A DNA stretch of 35,429 nt from Myroides sp. 1354. GTDB lineage: Bacteria > Bacteroidota > Bacteroidia > Flavobacteriales > Flavobacteriaceae. Positions 16,976-25,771 of this stretch are shown piece by piece (the first letter of the stretch is position 1; every line of letters starts with the position of its first letter). Location of the stretch: NCBI RefSeq assembly GCF_030324495.1, contig NZ_JACAGN010000025.1, positions 1 to 35,429 of the forward strand, in the 5' to 3' direction. Under the pieces are notes generated by a model, which saw nothing but the letters and a program-made list of their open reading frames with translations, had not been told where the DNA came from and did not search any database. Position numbers and translations under genes: made by a program.

Positions 16976-17617
16976 TTATTCTTCTTTATTCCAAATCCGT
17001 TTAAAATTCGCCTCTACAGCTGATATAATATCCGGACGCAATTCTGCTGCTTTAGCATATACATCTGCTATCGTTATCGTTGCATCGTCGTCTGTTTCTA
17101 AAAACAAAAATTCTTGAGGAACAGCAACAAAAGTCTCTTGTAATCGACTGTTTTTCAATAAAGCACTACCAAAAGACAGATGAAATCCATTTTTCCATAA
17201 ACTTTCTGCTACTTGTTGATGTTTATTAAACCCGTGAACAATAAGTGGAACGGTAATTTTCCATTTCTTCTTTAGTGCAATAACCTCTTGATAAGCAGAA
17301 ACGACGTGCAAAATTACAGCTTTTTTATTTTTTTCTGCAAGAAGTAATTGTTTTACAAAAACTTCTTCTTGTACTGCCCAGGGAACAGCAATCTTTTTAT
17401 CTAATCCACATTCACCAATTGCCAAACAATTCGGGTGATTGAGATGAGTTTCTACAAAAGCCAATTGTTCATCCAATACATTTTCATCAATATACCAAGG
17501 ATGGATCCCCAAAGAAAAATGAGGAATACTTAAATCCACCTTAGCTAAGTCTTGATTGACTAGTTCTAAGGTCTCTGCGCTATGCGTTGGGTGATGAGTA
17601 TGGATATTGTATTTCAT
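16976..17617 (-). CDS. TatD family metal-dependent hydrolase
   Basis: I start it at 17617 (MKYNIHTHHP), giving 213 residues. An upstream ATG at 17659 would add 14 residues encoded across the valS terminator, which is unlikely. The protein has the metal ligands of the family: HTH (6-8), GECGLD, LHVVSA, VHGFN and LETDDD. It is shorter than E. coli TatD (about 260), as is usual in Bacteroidota. Known relatives are 3'-5' nucleases; the substrate here is not known. It is likely co-transcribed with tcdA downstream. Confidence 0.88.
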   Translation of the reverse strand: MKYNIHTHHPTHSAETLELVNQDLAKVDLSIPHFSLGIHPWYIDENVLDEQLAFVETHLNHPNCLAIGECGLDKKIAVPWAVQEEVFVKQLLLAEKNKKAVILHVVSAYQEVIALKKKWKITVPLIVHGFNKHQQVAESLWKNGFHLSFGSALLKNSRLQETFVAVPQEFLFLETDDDATITIADVYAKAAELRPDIISAVEANFKRIWNKEE

Positions 17618-17630
17618 GAGAACGAAGATA

Positions 17631-17672
17631 AAAAAAAGGTCTTTGATTCGCATACACAAACCAAAGACCTTT
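17631..17672 (-). terminator. valS terminator
   Basis: AAAGGTCTTTG (17635-17645) pairs perfectly with CAAAGACCTTT (17662-17672), loop of 16 bases, and a T-run follows on the minus strand. It separates valS from the TatD-like gene and argues for the shorter start of the latter. Confidence 0.9.
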
Positions 17673-17692
17673 ACTATGAATTCGCTAATTTT

Positions 17693-20326
17693 TTATTTTA
17701 AACCAGCTAAACTTTGTTCAATTGTAGCAATTTTTGCTAAAGCATCTGCTTCTTTTTTCTTTTCGCTGGCTACGACTTGTTCGGGTGCACCGCTCACGAA
17801 TTTTTCGTTCGATAGTTTACCTTGTACAGATTTCAAGAAACCTTTTAAGTATTTCAACTCTTCTTCTAATTTCTCAATTTCTTCCTCTATATTGACGTTA
17901 CCTGCCATTGGAATAAAATACTCATTGGATTTTACTCGGTAAGAAAGAGCTCCGCTTACTTGATCCGTCACGTATTCCATGCTTTCCACATTTCCCATCT
18001 TTGAAATTACGCTATCAAAGTAAGTGGATACTTGCTCCTTGTTGATAATTTTCAAATCAATCGCATCTTTGAAAGAGATATTTTTATCTTTTCGGATGGT
18101 GCGAATACCTGCAATTACTTCCATCGTAAATTCAAACTCTTTGATTAAATTTTCATCAAAAGCTTTTACCTCTGGCCAAGAAGAGATTACCAACGCTTGT
18201 TCTGCTGTACGCTCATTAATATGTTGCCAAATTTCTTCGGTTAAGAAAGGCATAAATGGGTGTAGCAATTTTAAGTTTTCTTCTAACAACTCAATTACTT
18301 TTTTATACGTAACTGCATCAATAGGTAGTTGATATCCTGGTTTAATCATCTCTAAGAACCAAGAACAGAAATCATCCCATACCAATTTATAAATTGCCAT
18401 TAAAGCATCTGAAATTCTGTATTTAGAAAAATGATCTTCAATTTCCACTAACGTTTTTTGCAACTTCGCTTCGTACCAAGCCAAAGAAACTTTTGCTGTT
18501 TCAGGTTGTTCTAATGATTCCGAAACTTCCCATCCTTTAATTAGGCGGAAGGCATTCCACACTTTATTCGTAAATGCTTTTCCTTGTGCACATAATTCTT
18601 CGTCAAAAAGAATATCATTTCCTGCAGAAGCAGACAACAACAAACCTACACGAACTCCATCCGCACCAAATTTGTCGATTAATCCTAAAGCATCTGGAGA
18701 GTTTCCTAAAGATTTAGACATCTTACGACGTTGTTTATCACGTACAATTCCCGTGAAGTAAACATTAGTGAATGGTTGTACACCCGTATATTCGTATCCT
18801 GCCATAATCATACGTGCCACCCAGAAGAAAATAATATCTGGACCTGTAACAAGATCATTGGTTGGATAATAATATTTAAATTCTTCGTTTTCAGGATCAA
18901 TTAATCCGTTAAATACAGACATTGGCCATAACCAAGAAGAGAACCACGTATCTAAAGCATCCTCGTCTTGTCTTAAATCCGCTACGGTTAAATCTGCTTT
19001 TCCTGTTTTAGCTTTTGCCAATTCAAGTGCTGCTTCTTTTGTTTCCGCTACTACGAAATCCTCTTTTCCATCGCCGTAAAAGAAAGCTGGAATTTGGTGT
19101 CCCCACCACAATTGACGAGAAATATTCCAATCGCGAATATTTTCCAACCAACTTCTGTACGTACTGTTATAACGACTCGGATATAATTTTACATCTTCCG
19201 TTGTCATTACAGCATCTAGGGCTGGTTTTGCCAATTCTTCCATTTTCAAGAACCACTGATCGGATAAGCGAGGTTCGATTACTGCTTTTGTACGTTCAGA
19301 TGTTCCTACATTATTCATGTAGTTTTCAACTTTGTCTAAAGCACCGATAGCCGCTAATTCAGTTTCAATTTCCTTGCGAACTACAAAGCGATCTTTTCCT
19401 TTGTAATGTAATCCCAAATCATTTAACGTCGCATCAGCATTGAAAATATCAATAATTTCTAAATTGTGACGTTCTCCTAAATCCTTATCGTTTACATCGT
19501 GTGCAGGAGTTACTTTTAAACAACCTGTTCCGAATTCCATATCTACATAGTCATCAAAAATAATAGGCACTACGCGATTGCAAATCGGTACGATTGCATT
19601 TTTCCCTTTTAAATGTTGGTAACGTTCATCGTTTGGATGAATACAAATAGCAGAATCCCCTAAAATCGTTTCAGGACGAGTTGTTGCAATCGTCAAATAA
19701 TCAGAGGTTCCTTCGATTTGATATTTTACGTGGTATAGTTTTCCTTGGCGTTCTTCGTAAATAACCTCTTCATCAGATAAGGTTGTTTTCGCTTCAGGAT
19801 CCCAGTTCACCATGCGATATCCGCGGTAAATCAAACCTTTATTATACAAATCAACAAACAACTTGATTACTTGTTGTGACATTTCTGGATCCATCGTAAA
19901 CTTCGTACGATCCCAATCACAAGAAGCTCCTAGTTTTTTTAATTGATCTAAAATCACACCGCCATATTCTTCTTTCCACTCCCAAGCGTGTTTTAGAAAC
20001 TCTTCTCTAGTTAAGTCGTTTTTATTGATTCCCTGCTCTCTCAATTTAGCGACGACTTTGGCTTCAGTTGCAATAGATGCGTGATCCGTTCCAGGGACCC
20101 AACATGCGTTTAGTCCTCTTAAACGTGCGCGACGTATTAATACATCTTGAATTGTAACATTCAACATATGCCCCATGTGCAATACTCCCGTTACGTTTGG
20201 AGGAGGTATTACAATTGTGTACGGCTTTCTTTCATCTGGTACAGATCGGAAAAAATTATTTTCCATCCAATACTGATACCATTTTTGCTCTACTTGCTTT
20301 GCGTCAAATTGTGCAGGAATTACCAT
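17693..20326 (-). CDS. valS: Valyl-tRNA synthetase
   Basis: Charges tRNA-Val with valine, with editing of threonine. At 877 residues it is full length. The class I motifs are clear: HIGH-type PPPNVTGVLHMGHML (about 41-55) and KMSKSLGNSPD near 536. The editing domain contains TTRPETILGD near 217. WFSSWLWPMSVF precedes the second part of the Rossmann fold. The C-terminal 65 residues form the Val-specific coiled-coil arm (IEKLEEELKYLKGFL). It has its own terminator. Confidence 0.98.
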   Translation of the reverse strand: MVIPAQFDAKQVEQKWYQYWMENNFFRSVPDERKPYTIVIPPPNVTGVLHMGHMLNVTIQDVLIRRARLRGLNACWVPGTDHASIATEAKVVAKLREQGINKNDLTREEFLKHAWEWKEEYGGVILDQLKKLGASCDWDRTKFTMDPEMSQQVIKLFVDLYNKGLIYRGYRMVNWDPEAKTTLSDEEVIYEERQGKLYHVKYQIEGTSDYLTIATTRPETILGDSAICIHPNDERYQHLKGKNAIVPICNRVVPIIFDDYVDMEFGTGCLKVTPAHDVNDKDLGERHNLEIIDIFNADATLNDLGLHYKGKDRFVVRKEIETELAAIGALDKVENYMNNVGTSERTKAVIEPRLSDQWFLKMEELAKPALDAVMTTEDVKLYPSRYNSTYRSWLENIRDWNISRQLWWGHQIPAFFYGDGKEDFVVAETKEAALELAKAKTGKADLTVADLRQDEDALDTWFSSWLWPMSVFNGLIDPENEEFKYYYPTNDLVTGPDIIFFWVARMIMAGYEYTGVQPFTNVYFTGIVRDKQRRKMSKSLGNSPDALGLIDKFGADGVRVGLLLSASAGNDILFDEELCAQGKAFTNKVWNAFRLIKGWEVSESLEQPETAKVSLAWYEAKLQKTLVEIEDHFSKYRISDALMAIYKLVWDDFCSWFLEMIKPGYQLPIDAVTYKKVIELLEENLKLLHPFMPFLTEEIWQHINERTAEQALVISSWPEVKAFDENLIKEFEFTMEVIAGIRTIRKDKNISFKDAIDLKIINKEQVSTYFDSVISKMGNVESMEYVTDQVSGALSYRVKSNEYFIPMAGNVNIEEEIEKLEEELKYLKGFLKSVQGKLSNEKFVSGAPEQVVASEKKKEADALAKIATIEQSLAGLK

Positions 20327-20398
20327 TATTCTATAATTTAATTATTAAAAAAAAGAAAAAACATCAGGTCCATCAGCAGAAAAACTCTTTTTTCCATT

Positions 20399-20426
20399 TT
20401 TGTAACCTTAGTTTTATTTATCTTTG
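20399..20426 (+). promoter_or_regulatory. Possible promoter of the DUF1573 gene
   Basis: TTTG (20399-20402), 16 bases, then TATCTTTG (20419-20426). The -7 box is a full match; the spacer is a little short. It would leave an untranslated leader of about 115 bases before the ATG at 20549. Confidence 0.45.
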
Positions 20427-20548
20427 TGTTGTACAAAAGTAATTATTACTCGTCAATTATAAAAGTATATCTAAAATCGAATATGCGAAAAAAATTTGCG
20501 AGTTTTATAAAAGTTTCTAATTTTACAAAACAACAAAAAGTTATAGTA

Positions 20549-20938
20549 ATGAAAAAATTAATAGCAGTATTTGCATTAGTGTTATCTAGTGCCTTGACAT
20601 TCGCTCAAAATGGTCCAAAAATTCAGTTCGCTGCTGAGAACAACACAATCGATTACGGAACAGTAATCAGAGGGAATGACGATGGATTACGTACATTCGA
20701 ATTTACAAACACAGGAGATCAACCGTTGATTATTACAAACGTGCGTTCTACATGTGGATGTACAGTTCCTTCAAAACCAACAGAGCCAATCATGCCAGGT
20801 AAGAAAGGAAAAATCGATGTAAAATACAACATGAGCATCGGAAGAATCAGCCGTACAATTACTGTTGAATCTAATGCAGTAAACTACGAAAACGGTACAG
20901 TGCCTTTGAGAATTAAAGGTGAAGTTATAGAAAAATAG
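20549..20938 (+). CDS. DUF1573 exported protein
   Basis: I start it at 20549, where MKKLIAVFALVLSSALTFAQ forms a clean signal peptide; the open frame continues 41 codons upstream without coding character. The product is 129 residues. The mature part is one DUF1573 domain, an Ig-like (ASH/MSP-related) beta sandwich: IDYGTVIRGNDDGLRTFEFTN, then the invariant STCGCTVPSKP, then PGKKGKIDVKYN. DUF1573 proteins are abundant in Bacteroidota and unassigned. It is monocistronic with a shared terminator. Confidence 0.9.
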   Translation: MKKLIAVFALVLSSALTFAQNGPKIQFAAENNTIDYGTVIRGNDDGLRTFEFTNTGDQPLIITNVRSTCGCTVPSKPTEPIMPGKKGKIDVKYNMSIGRISRTITVESNAVNYENGTVPLRIKGEVIEK

Positions 20939-20951
20939 TTCTACTCAACAT

Positions 20952-20983
20952 AAAAAAAGCCACTCTATCGAGTGGCTTTTTTT
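20952..20983. terminator. Bidirectional terminator (DUF1573 gene / frameshifted lipoprotein gene)
   Basis: GCCACTC (20959-20965) pairs with GAGTGGC (20970-20976), extended by seven As opposite seven Ts, with a 4-base loop. The symmetrical A and T tracts allow use on either strand. Confidence 0.93.
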
Positions 20984-20994
20984 ATATTATAATT

Positions 20995-21620
20995 TTATAT
21001 TCTAAAACTAGTTACCTTTCCATTACCAACTTTGTCAACCCATCCCTTCATAACTGAGTTTCGTTTATTACCCGCATAAGTAATTTCTCCTTTTGCCTCA
21101 ACTTGAGCTGTTTCACCTTGATACTGAAATGTTCCTCCTTCCTTATGTATATAAGTAGCTGTTACAATGGGTACGCTAATTTCTGCACTAGACGAAGATA
21201 CTACTACATTATTAAAATCATAGTCAAAATCGATTCTATTGTAGAGCTACCAAATTCAAAACTATGATTACCTGTAATATACGAACTTGTAGCATTTATT
21301 GTATAATCAATATCTCCTTTATTATCTCCCTTTATAGAATCAATATTTTCATATTCAATTCCTTCATGAAACATCTTGAGGATCTTATCCAACTGTTCTA
21401 AATCCATCTGCTCATATTCTGCTCTAAATGCCTTACTATTGCGATCAACATTAGAATCTGGTGCCCATCCATATTTATCAAAGACCTTAGTTGCCTCCTT
21501 TATTTTTAAATCTAATAAGGCCTCTTTTACTGTTTGATCTTCTTTTTCTTTTGTACTATCCTTACTACATCCTGCAATAAAAACAGTTCCTAATACAAGT
21601 AGAATTAATGCTTTTTTCAT
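20995..21620 (-). pseudogene. Lipoprotein gene interrupted by a frameshift
   Basis: The first frame (21620-21204) encodes a lipoprotein: lipobox FIAGC (Cys18), a Lys/Glu-rich helix and YGWAPDSNVDRNSKAF. It ends abruptly in a poor tail after FEFGSSTIES. From about 21233 a second frame continues to a stop at 20995-20997 with good coding character: FDYDFNNVVVSSSSAEISV, GGTFQYQGETAQVEAKGEI and MKGWVDKVGNGKV. Joining the two needs one added base, for example GAATCGAT to GAAATCGAT near 21231. The repaired protein would be 208 residues. It could be a real mutation or a sequence error. I do not recognise the family. Confidence 0.75.
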
Positions 21621-21744
21621 TGTCTAAAAATTTAAATTATAACTCCTACTAAAGTAAATTTTATCTATAATTCAGACAATAATGCATTCAAGTATTTTCA
21701 ACAAAAAACACTACAAATCAAATAGTTACAAAAAAAAGGTTATC

Positions 21745-22482
21745 CTACTTCCTAAACTCTTGATTATTATTAATTGCTTGCGTAAAAAACTCAATGGCTT
21801 TTACCTCCACTTTAGCGTCAAATCCCTTGATGTGTTTTTCGTGGTGAATGTCGGATCCTACAAAATCGATCAATCCATGTTGTAATAAATAATTTGCAGC
21901 TTCTAATACATGTTTGCCATAATATCCCGTTACTGAGAGTAAATTCATTTGAAAAAGGCAACCTGCTTTCTTCAATTTTTTGTACATGGCTGTATTTTGG
22001 TGGTAAAAATTATAGCGTTCTGGATGAGCTAATACAATATCATATCCGTTGGATTTCAATTGAAACAAAATATCCATCAATTGAATAGGAGGATTCATAT
22101 AGGACATTTCAACCAAAACATAATCGCCCTTTAAAGTTAAAAGCTCTTTGTTTTCAATATGTGGTAATAGACTTTCATCCATCAAATACTCAGAAGCAAC
22201 TCTTAATTCAATTGCTTTAGTCTCTTGAGGCAATTGTTCTTGTACTTTTTGGTATTGGTCTAAAATACCTTCTCGCGTATTTTCCCATATTAAAGGTGTA
22301 GTATGTGGTGTGGCAATTGCTTGGTCAAAACCAAGGTTTTGCATGGAAGAAATAATGTATTTGGTATCATCAATGGTCTTCGCACCATCGTCAATTCCAT
22401 AAATTAAATGGGAATGAATATCTACAAAACCTTCGGGAATTAAGTTTTTTAAAATCGGTTTAGATTTAAAAAATGAAAACAT
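21745..22482 (-). CDS. CpsB/CapC (YwqE-like) tyrosine-protein phosphatase
   Basis: A 245-residue PHP-domain, metal-dependent phosphatase. Ligand motifs: DIHSHLIYGIDDGAKT (21-36), ATPHTTP near 58-64, LAHPERY, and GSDIHH near 212-217. Relatives dephosphorylate the tyrosine-kinase tail of capsule or exopolysaccharide co-polymerases (Wzc/CpsD). No such kinase or glycosyltransferase is in the window, so the partner lies elsewhere. It begins 16 bases after the DUF4105 stop and looks like the last gene of that operon. Binding of Mn2+ or similar is expected from the family. Confidence 0.88.
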   Translation of the reverse strand: MFSFFKSKPILKNLIPEGFVDIHSHLIYGIDDGAKTIDDTKYIISSMQNLGFDQAIATPHTTPLIWENTREGILDQYQKVQEQLPQETKAIELRVASEYLMDESLLPHIENKELLTLKGDYVLVEMSYMNPPIQLMDILFQLKSNGYDIVLAHPERYNFYHQNTAMYKKLKKAGCLFQMNLLSVTGYYGKHVLEAANYLLQHGLIDFVGSDIHHEKHIKGFDAKVEVKAIEFFTQAINNNQEFRK

Positions 22483-22498
22483 ACTCTGTTATTTTACT

Positions 22499-23614
22499 CT
22501 ATTCTTTTACTACACTACTTCTAAACTCTATAAACAATGTCGCTAGAGTTAAGAGATACAAAGGTAGCGTTATTATTAATTTTTCTGAGAATAAATTCAA
22601 AATAACATACAACATTAACATTAATAAAACAATCAATCTTAATATTCTTTTAATTTTACTCTTATTATTAACAAATGGAATAAAAAGTAAGATAGGATTA
22701 CATAGAAAAACCACATTATTTAATAATACTTCACTGTGTAGAGAATAAAATCCTACTAAAAGAAAAAATAGTCCAAAAATCCCCATAGCGATAAAATAAA
22801 TGGAGCGAACGATGCGATTCATCGATAATGCGAGTAGCAAAGCACACGCTACAGAAGCAAACCAATAGGTATTCCACCATACAGAAGTATCAATCGGTTT
22901 GGCTTGAAAAACGTTGATTTCGTCTTTTACCAAAGGTTGATCTCCATTCATGGTATGTGATAATCCTGCTTGGAATTTATCAGGTAAAAACAACAAAGTC
23001 GATGGATGATCAACTTTGTTTCCAAAAATGAGGTTAATCCCCAATTTTTCGAAATAACGATCTTTTAAATAGGTATTTAATATTGAACGATAATTTGCTG
23101 TATTTCCTTCTATATCTACTTTTACTGGTGTTGGCAGCACTTCATTCAACACATCTACCACTTTAGTTGTGCAGTTGTTATCGATAAATTTGTATGTATA
23201 GTATCGATTTTCTTCTTTTAACGATTCGTTTAAAAGGTTCCAGACGCGTTGTTTTTGGTTTTGAGACAGGTTGAGTTCTTGTTCCACTACGGAGCGATTG
23301 TCATAAGCGTAATTCACTACAAAACTCTCATAACTATCGTAATCCACGAAGTAGAGTAAATCTCCTTTGACGAATTTGGCATAAAAATTAGGGATTCTAA
23401 AATCAAACATCCCGTAGTTGTACACGCGGTCAATTCCTTCTGCAGGGTCAAAAACACGGATAGCGGTATGCCCAAAAAGCGCATACAATTGTCCTCCTGT
23501 TCCACAAGTTAAAACACTTATTTTTGCTCGATCTGACAGTTGTCTATCTGCTGTTTTTCCAAAACTCAATTGGGTGATAAACACAGCAAAGAACAACGCA
23601 ATTATTTTTTTCAT
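22499..23614 (-). CDS. DUF4105 (Lnb N-terminal periplasmic domain) membrane protein
   Basis: A 371-residue protein with a signal peptide (cleavage near SFG, about residue 20). The Lnb N-terminal/DUF4105 domain spans about 28-180: ISVLTCGTGGQLYALFGHTAIRV with its conserved Cys, GHT and YNYGMFDF, then NNCTTKVVDVL. The His and Cys pattern resembles NlpC/P60-like cysteine hydrolases, but activity is unproven. The C-terminal 130 residues contain four or five membrane helices. It starts 3 bases after the porV-like stop, so they are co-translated. Location: periplasmic domain anchored in the inner membrane. Confidence 0.88.
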   Translation of the reverse strand: MKKIIALFFAVFITQLSFGKTADRQLSDRAKISVLTCGTGGQLYALFGHTAIRVFDPAEGIDRVYNYGMFDFRIPNFYAKFVKGDLLYFVDYDSYESFVVNYAYDNRSVVEQELNLSQNQKQRVWNLLNESLKEENRYYTYKFIDNNCTTKVVDVLNEVLPTPVKVDIEGNTANYRSILNTYLKDRYFEKLGINLIFGNKVDHPSTLLFLPDKFQAGLSHTMNGDQPLVKDEINVFQAKPIDTSVWWNTYWFASVACALLLALSMNRIVRSIYFIAMGIFGLFFLLVGFYSLHSEVLLNNVVFLCNPILLFIPFVNNKSKIKRILRLIVLLMLMLYVILNLFSEKLIITLPLYLLTLATLFIEFRSSVVKE

Positions 23615-23617
23615 TTC

Positions 23618-24694
23618 TTACTTTCTAAAAATTCCTAAATCTAATTTCAACGAGAATACATTGGAGTAAATAGCCGCGCTTTGATCACCAATATCGGTTA
23701 AAGCATAATCCACTTGAATTCCTTTATAATGAAACCCTACACCTATATTAGGTTGAAACTCCGTTTTTTGCGTATTGTCCATTTGTCTATTATTTTGAAA
23801 ATTGCCAACTCCCCCACGAACAAATACTAAATTGGCATACCCAAACTCAACACCAAGTGAAGGAGTCATACTCATTGATCCACTTGAGATTACCGCATTG
23901 GTTTCAGCGAATTCAACATGAAGGGCAAAAGCGGCTAACAAATTCAGATCCCGCGTTAGTTGAACATTTTTTGACACCCCCATTTGCAATTTCGGCAAAG
24001 TAATTTCTGTTGTTTCGGGCAATTCTTGATTCATGCCTTCCACTGCTCCTTGTACTTTGCTGTATTCTTTTTTATTGATGTTCCACATATTATAGGTCGT
24101 CGTAATATCACGGGCCATTACGCCAAACATCCAGTCTGAATTGGTTTTGTACTGTACTCCAGCATCAAATCCAAATCCCCAAGAATTGGCAAACTTTCCA
24201 ATAACACGACGTACAACTTTGGCATTAACTCCATAAGTCAATCCTGGAATAGGAGTATTACGCGCATAAGAGAGTACAAAAGCATAATCAGCAGCCGAGA
24301 ATAAACTAATGCGATTATAATCGATATTCCCCTGTTGATCAATCAACTCTGTGGTATTCATGATATCGTCAACGCCAAATCGGATGATTGAAAATCCCAA
24401 AGCACTTCGCTCATCTAGCGGCATGGCAAATGCAGCATAATCGTATTGAGCAATATTAGCAAAATAACTGGCATGCATTAAAGCAACCTTCTGATCTTCC
24501 AATTGCATGAGTCCCGCTGGGTTCCAATAAACTGAATTTACATCCCCGCTGGAAGCAACCACACTATTTGCCATTCCCATTGCAACAGCATCCACTCCAA
24601 TATTCAAAAACTCATTCGAATATTTTCTCGCTTTTTGTGCATGAGCAGCAATCCCGATGCAAAGTAATAACGTACATACTGTTAGCTTTTTCAC
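23618..24694 (-). CDS. PorV/PorQ family outer-membrane protein (T9SS-associated, PorV2-like)
   Basis: A 358-residue beta-barrel protein of the FadL-like PorV/PorQ group. The start codon is GTG (24694-24692): an in-frame stop lies three codons upstream and MKKLTVCTLLLCIGIAAHAQ is a good signal peptide. Marks: FLNIGVDAVAMGMANSVVA then DVNSVYWNPAGL near the mature N-terminus, and a C-terminal strand ending in VFSLKLDLGIFRK. PorV shuttles cargo to the T9SS attachment complex; this paralogue is most like the PorV2-type copies common in Flavobacteriaceae. First gene of a probable operon with DUF4105 and CpsB-like genes. Confidence 0.82.
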   Translation of the reverse strand: MKKLTVCTLLLCIGIAAHAQKARKYSNEFLNIGVDAVAMGMANSVVASSGDVNSVYWNPAGLMQLEDQKVALMHASYFANIAQYDYAAFAMPLDERSALGFSIIRFGVDDIMNTTELIDQQGNIDYNRISLFSAADYAFVLSYARNTPIPGLTYGVNAKVVRRVIGKFANSWGFGFDAGVQYKTNSDWMFGVMARDITTTYNMWNINKKEYSKVQGAVEGMNQELPETTEITLPKLQMGVSKNVQLTRDLNLLAAFALHVEFAETNAVISSGSMSMTPSLGVEFGYANLVFVRGGVGNFQNNRQMDNTQKTEFQPNIGVGFHYKGIQVDYALTDIGDQSAAIYSNVFSLKLDLGIFRK

Positions 24695-24843
24695 AAACCT
24701 TTATTTATTATTCATACTAAGTTGTAAAAATAGTAAAAAACTAAAAGGCTATGAAGATATTATTATTACTAAGTTTATGATACCTTTGTATAAGAAATAA
24801 AGTCCAATTATTTTAAATATACGAAGACTAAAATAAGATATAC

Positions 24844-25578
24844 ATGAAAAAACACCTTCCAAATTTCATCACTTTATTAAACCTCTCATCGGGATTGATA
24901 GCTTGTATCTATGCTTTTGACGACAATATCCACATGGCCTTTTTATGGGTGTGTATTGGTATTTTCTTTGATTATTGGGATGGATTTGTAGCGCGCATTC
25001 TCCATGTAAAGAGCGAACTAGGGCTTCAATTGGATTCTTTGGCAGACATGGTAACAAGTGGTGTAGTACCTGGATTAATTATTTACAAGCAGTTAGCTAA
25101 TATTCAGGAAACTCAAGGTCCATACAATCTAACACCGGAGACCTATTATATGGCTATTGTTCCCTATTTAGGTTTTCTTATTACGTTGGGAGCGGCTTAC
25201 CGTCTAGCTAAATTCAATATTGATACCAGACAAACGGATTCATTTATTGGATTACCTACCCCAGGGAATGCTCTTTTCATTTTGAGTTTACCCCTAATTG
25301 TAAGTACAACAGATTCTGAAGCGGTTATATCATTCTTAAGCAATCCTTATGTATTGGTAATCATCAGTGTATTGAGTGCCTATATTATGAATGCAGAATT
25401 GCCTTTATTTTCTTTGAAAATTAATCCTAAAAACTTAGGTGCCTATAAATTGCAATTGGGCTTTGTACTTGTTTCAGTTATTCTATTAATTACCTTACAT
25501 TACTTAGCTATTCCAATCATCATCTTGCTTTACATCTTGCTTTCAGTCATGAAGAATATGACCGTAAAAAAGAAGTAG
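24844..25578 (+). CDS. pssA: CDP-diacylglycerol-serine O-phosphatidyltransferase
   Basis: Makes phosphatidylserine, the precursor of phosphatidylethanolamine, from CDP-diacylglycerol and serine. The 244-residue inner-membrane protein has the full CDP-alcohol phosphatidyltransferase signature D-x2-DG-x2-AR-x8-G-x3-D-x3-D: Asp43, Asp46-Gly47, Ala50-Arg51, Gly60, Asp64, Asp68. About eight membrane segments follow the usual type II PssA layout. A -7-like TACCTTTG lies at 24781-24788 and a strong terminator follows. No psd gene is in the window. Confidence 0.95.
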   Translation: MKKHLPNFITLLNLSSGLIACIYAFDDNIHMAFLWVCIGIFFDYWDGFVARILHVKSELGLQLDSLADMVTSGVVPGLIIYKQLANIQETQGPYNLTPETYYMAIVPYLGFLITLGAAYRLAKFNIDTRQTDSFIGLPTPGNALFILSLPLIVSTTDSEAVISFLSNPYVLVIISVLSAYIMNAELPLFSLKINPKNLGAYKLQLGFVLVSVILLITLHYLAIPIIILLYILLSVMKNMTVKKK

Positions 25579-25605
25579 CTTAAATAATAAGGCTCACAAA
25601 ATACC

Positions 25606-25639
25606 AAAGTGATCAAAAAATATTTTGATCACTTTTTTT
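25606..25639 (+). terminator. pssA terminator
   Basis: AAAGTGATCAAAA (25606-25618) pairs perfectly with TTTTGATCACTTT (25623-25635) with a 4-base loop, followed by further Ts. Confidence 0.93.
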
Positions 25640-25771
25640 ATACATTTATGGCAAATGTATTCAATAAAATAAAAAACAAATTTCTTAATTTTAACATTTA
25701 ATACAATTTTAATATACTCATTACAAGTAAAAAACAACTATTTTTAGTTAATTAACCACAATAACTATTTT

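Noticed and set aside
16632..17117. 161-residue open frame opposite tcdA and the TatD-like gene
   Set aside because: It is the antisense shadow of two well-identified genes and has no family features.
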